Below are positions 5,173 to 5,247 of a stretch of 5,247 nt of DNA, piece by piece. Both the position numbers and the translations under genes were made by a program. This stretch comes from Candidatus Luteimonas excrementigallinarum (GTDB lineage Bacteria > Pseudomonadota > Gammaproteobacteria > Xanthomonadales > Xanthomonadaceae): the NCBI GenBank assembly GCA_019115725.1, contig DXCY01000134.1:1-5247 (forward strand), written 5' to 3'. Numbering within the stretch: position 1 is the first letter of the stretch; each line of letters starts with the position of its first letter. Below the pieces are notes generated by a model. That model saw only the letters and a list, made by a program, of their open reading frames with translations. It searched no databases and was not told where the DNA came from.

Positions 5173-5247
5173 CGCCCGGTTTCATGATTCGGTGGTACGA
5201 CCTGCCGCCGCATCCGCTGCACCCACGACAATAACAAGCAACGATCC
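5173..5247. other. Non-coding tail after minC
   Basis: These 75 nt hold no recognisable gene start, terminator hairpin or clear promoter. A 16-codon frame from the ATG at 5184 has no ribosome binding site. In related genomes minD usually comes next, so this is probably the leader between minC and minD, cut by the window edge. Confidence 0.5.

Noticed and set aside
5184..5234. Short frame of 16 codons after minC
   Set aside because: No ribosome binding site, no recognisable sequence, and it is too short to support.
1..5247. GTAG-headed palindromic repeats of the kind known from Stenotrophomonas genomes, CRISPR arrays, insertion sequence ends and tRNA genes
   Set aside because: I looked through the intergenic regions and saw none; GTAG occurs only as isolated tetramers without an adjoining palindrome.

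Overview
The window is about 65% GC by eye, with G/C-rich third codon positions. It looks like chromosomal DNA of a gammaproteobacterium of the Xanthomonadaceae type, close to Stenotrophomonas or Xanthomonas. That placement is an inference from protein style (a MinC with a long Pro/Ala linker, GC-rich codons); no rRNA or other marker gene is present. No mobile element, tRNA, rRNA or CRISPR array was seen.

Left part, all on the minus strand (read right to left): a DesK-like sensor histidine kinase (2357-3592), then its NarL/LuxR-type response regulator 32 nt later (1683-2324), then after a 185-nt gap a membrane-anchored protein joining an SRPBCC fold to a GyrI-like ligand-binding domain (334-1497), a hairpin with a broken T-run (262-298), and the first 82 codons of a DUF423 small membrane protein (1-247, cut by the window edge). 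Right part, on the plus strand: a GNAT acetyltransferase (3803-4402) whose stop codon overlaps the start of minC (4402-5172). The window ends 75 nt after minC, where minD would usually follow.

The two sides are separated by a 210-bp divergent intergenic region (3593-3802) with candidate promoters in both directions.

The most interesting signal is a 20-bp sequence, identical at 17 positions, found once upstream of the kinase gene (3649-3668) and once upstream of the SRPBCC/GyrI gene (1570-1589). Both copies have the same orientation and lie nearly the same distance (20 and 17 bp) from a candidate -10 element; the SRPBCC-side copy is part of a perfect 8-bp inverted repeat. A looser third copy is at 1648-1662. 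The simplest reading is a shared operator, so that the response regulator may control its own operon and the neighbouring SRPBCC/GyrI protein. This is a hypothesis from sequence only.

The acetyltransferase-minC pair is most likely translationally coupled and reads into the cell-division site-selection (Min) operon.
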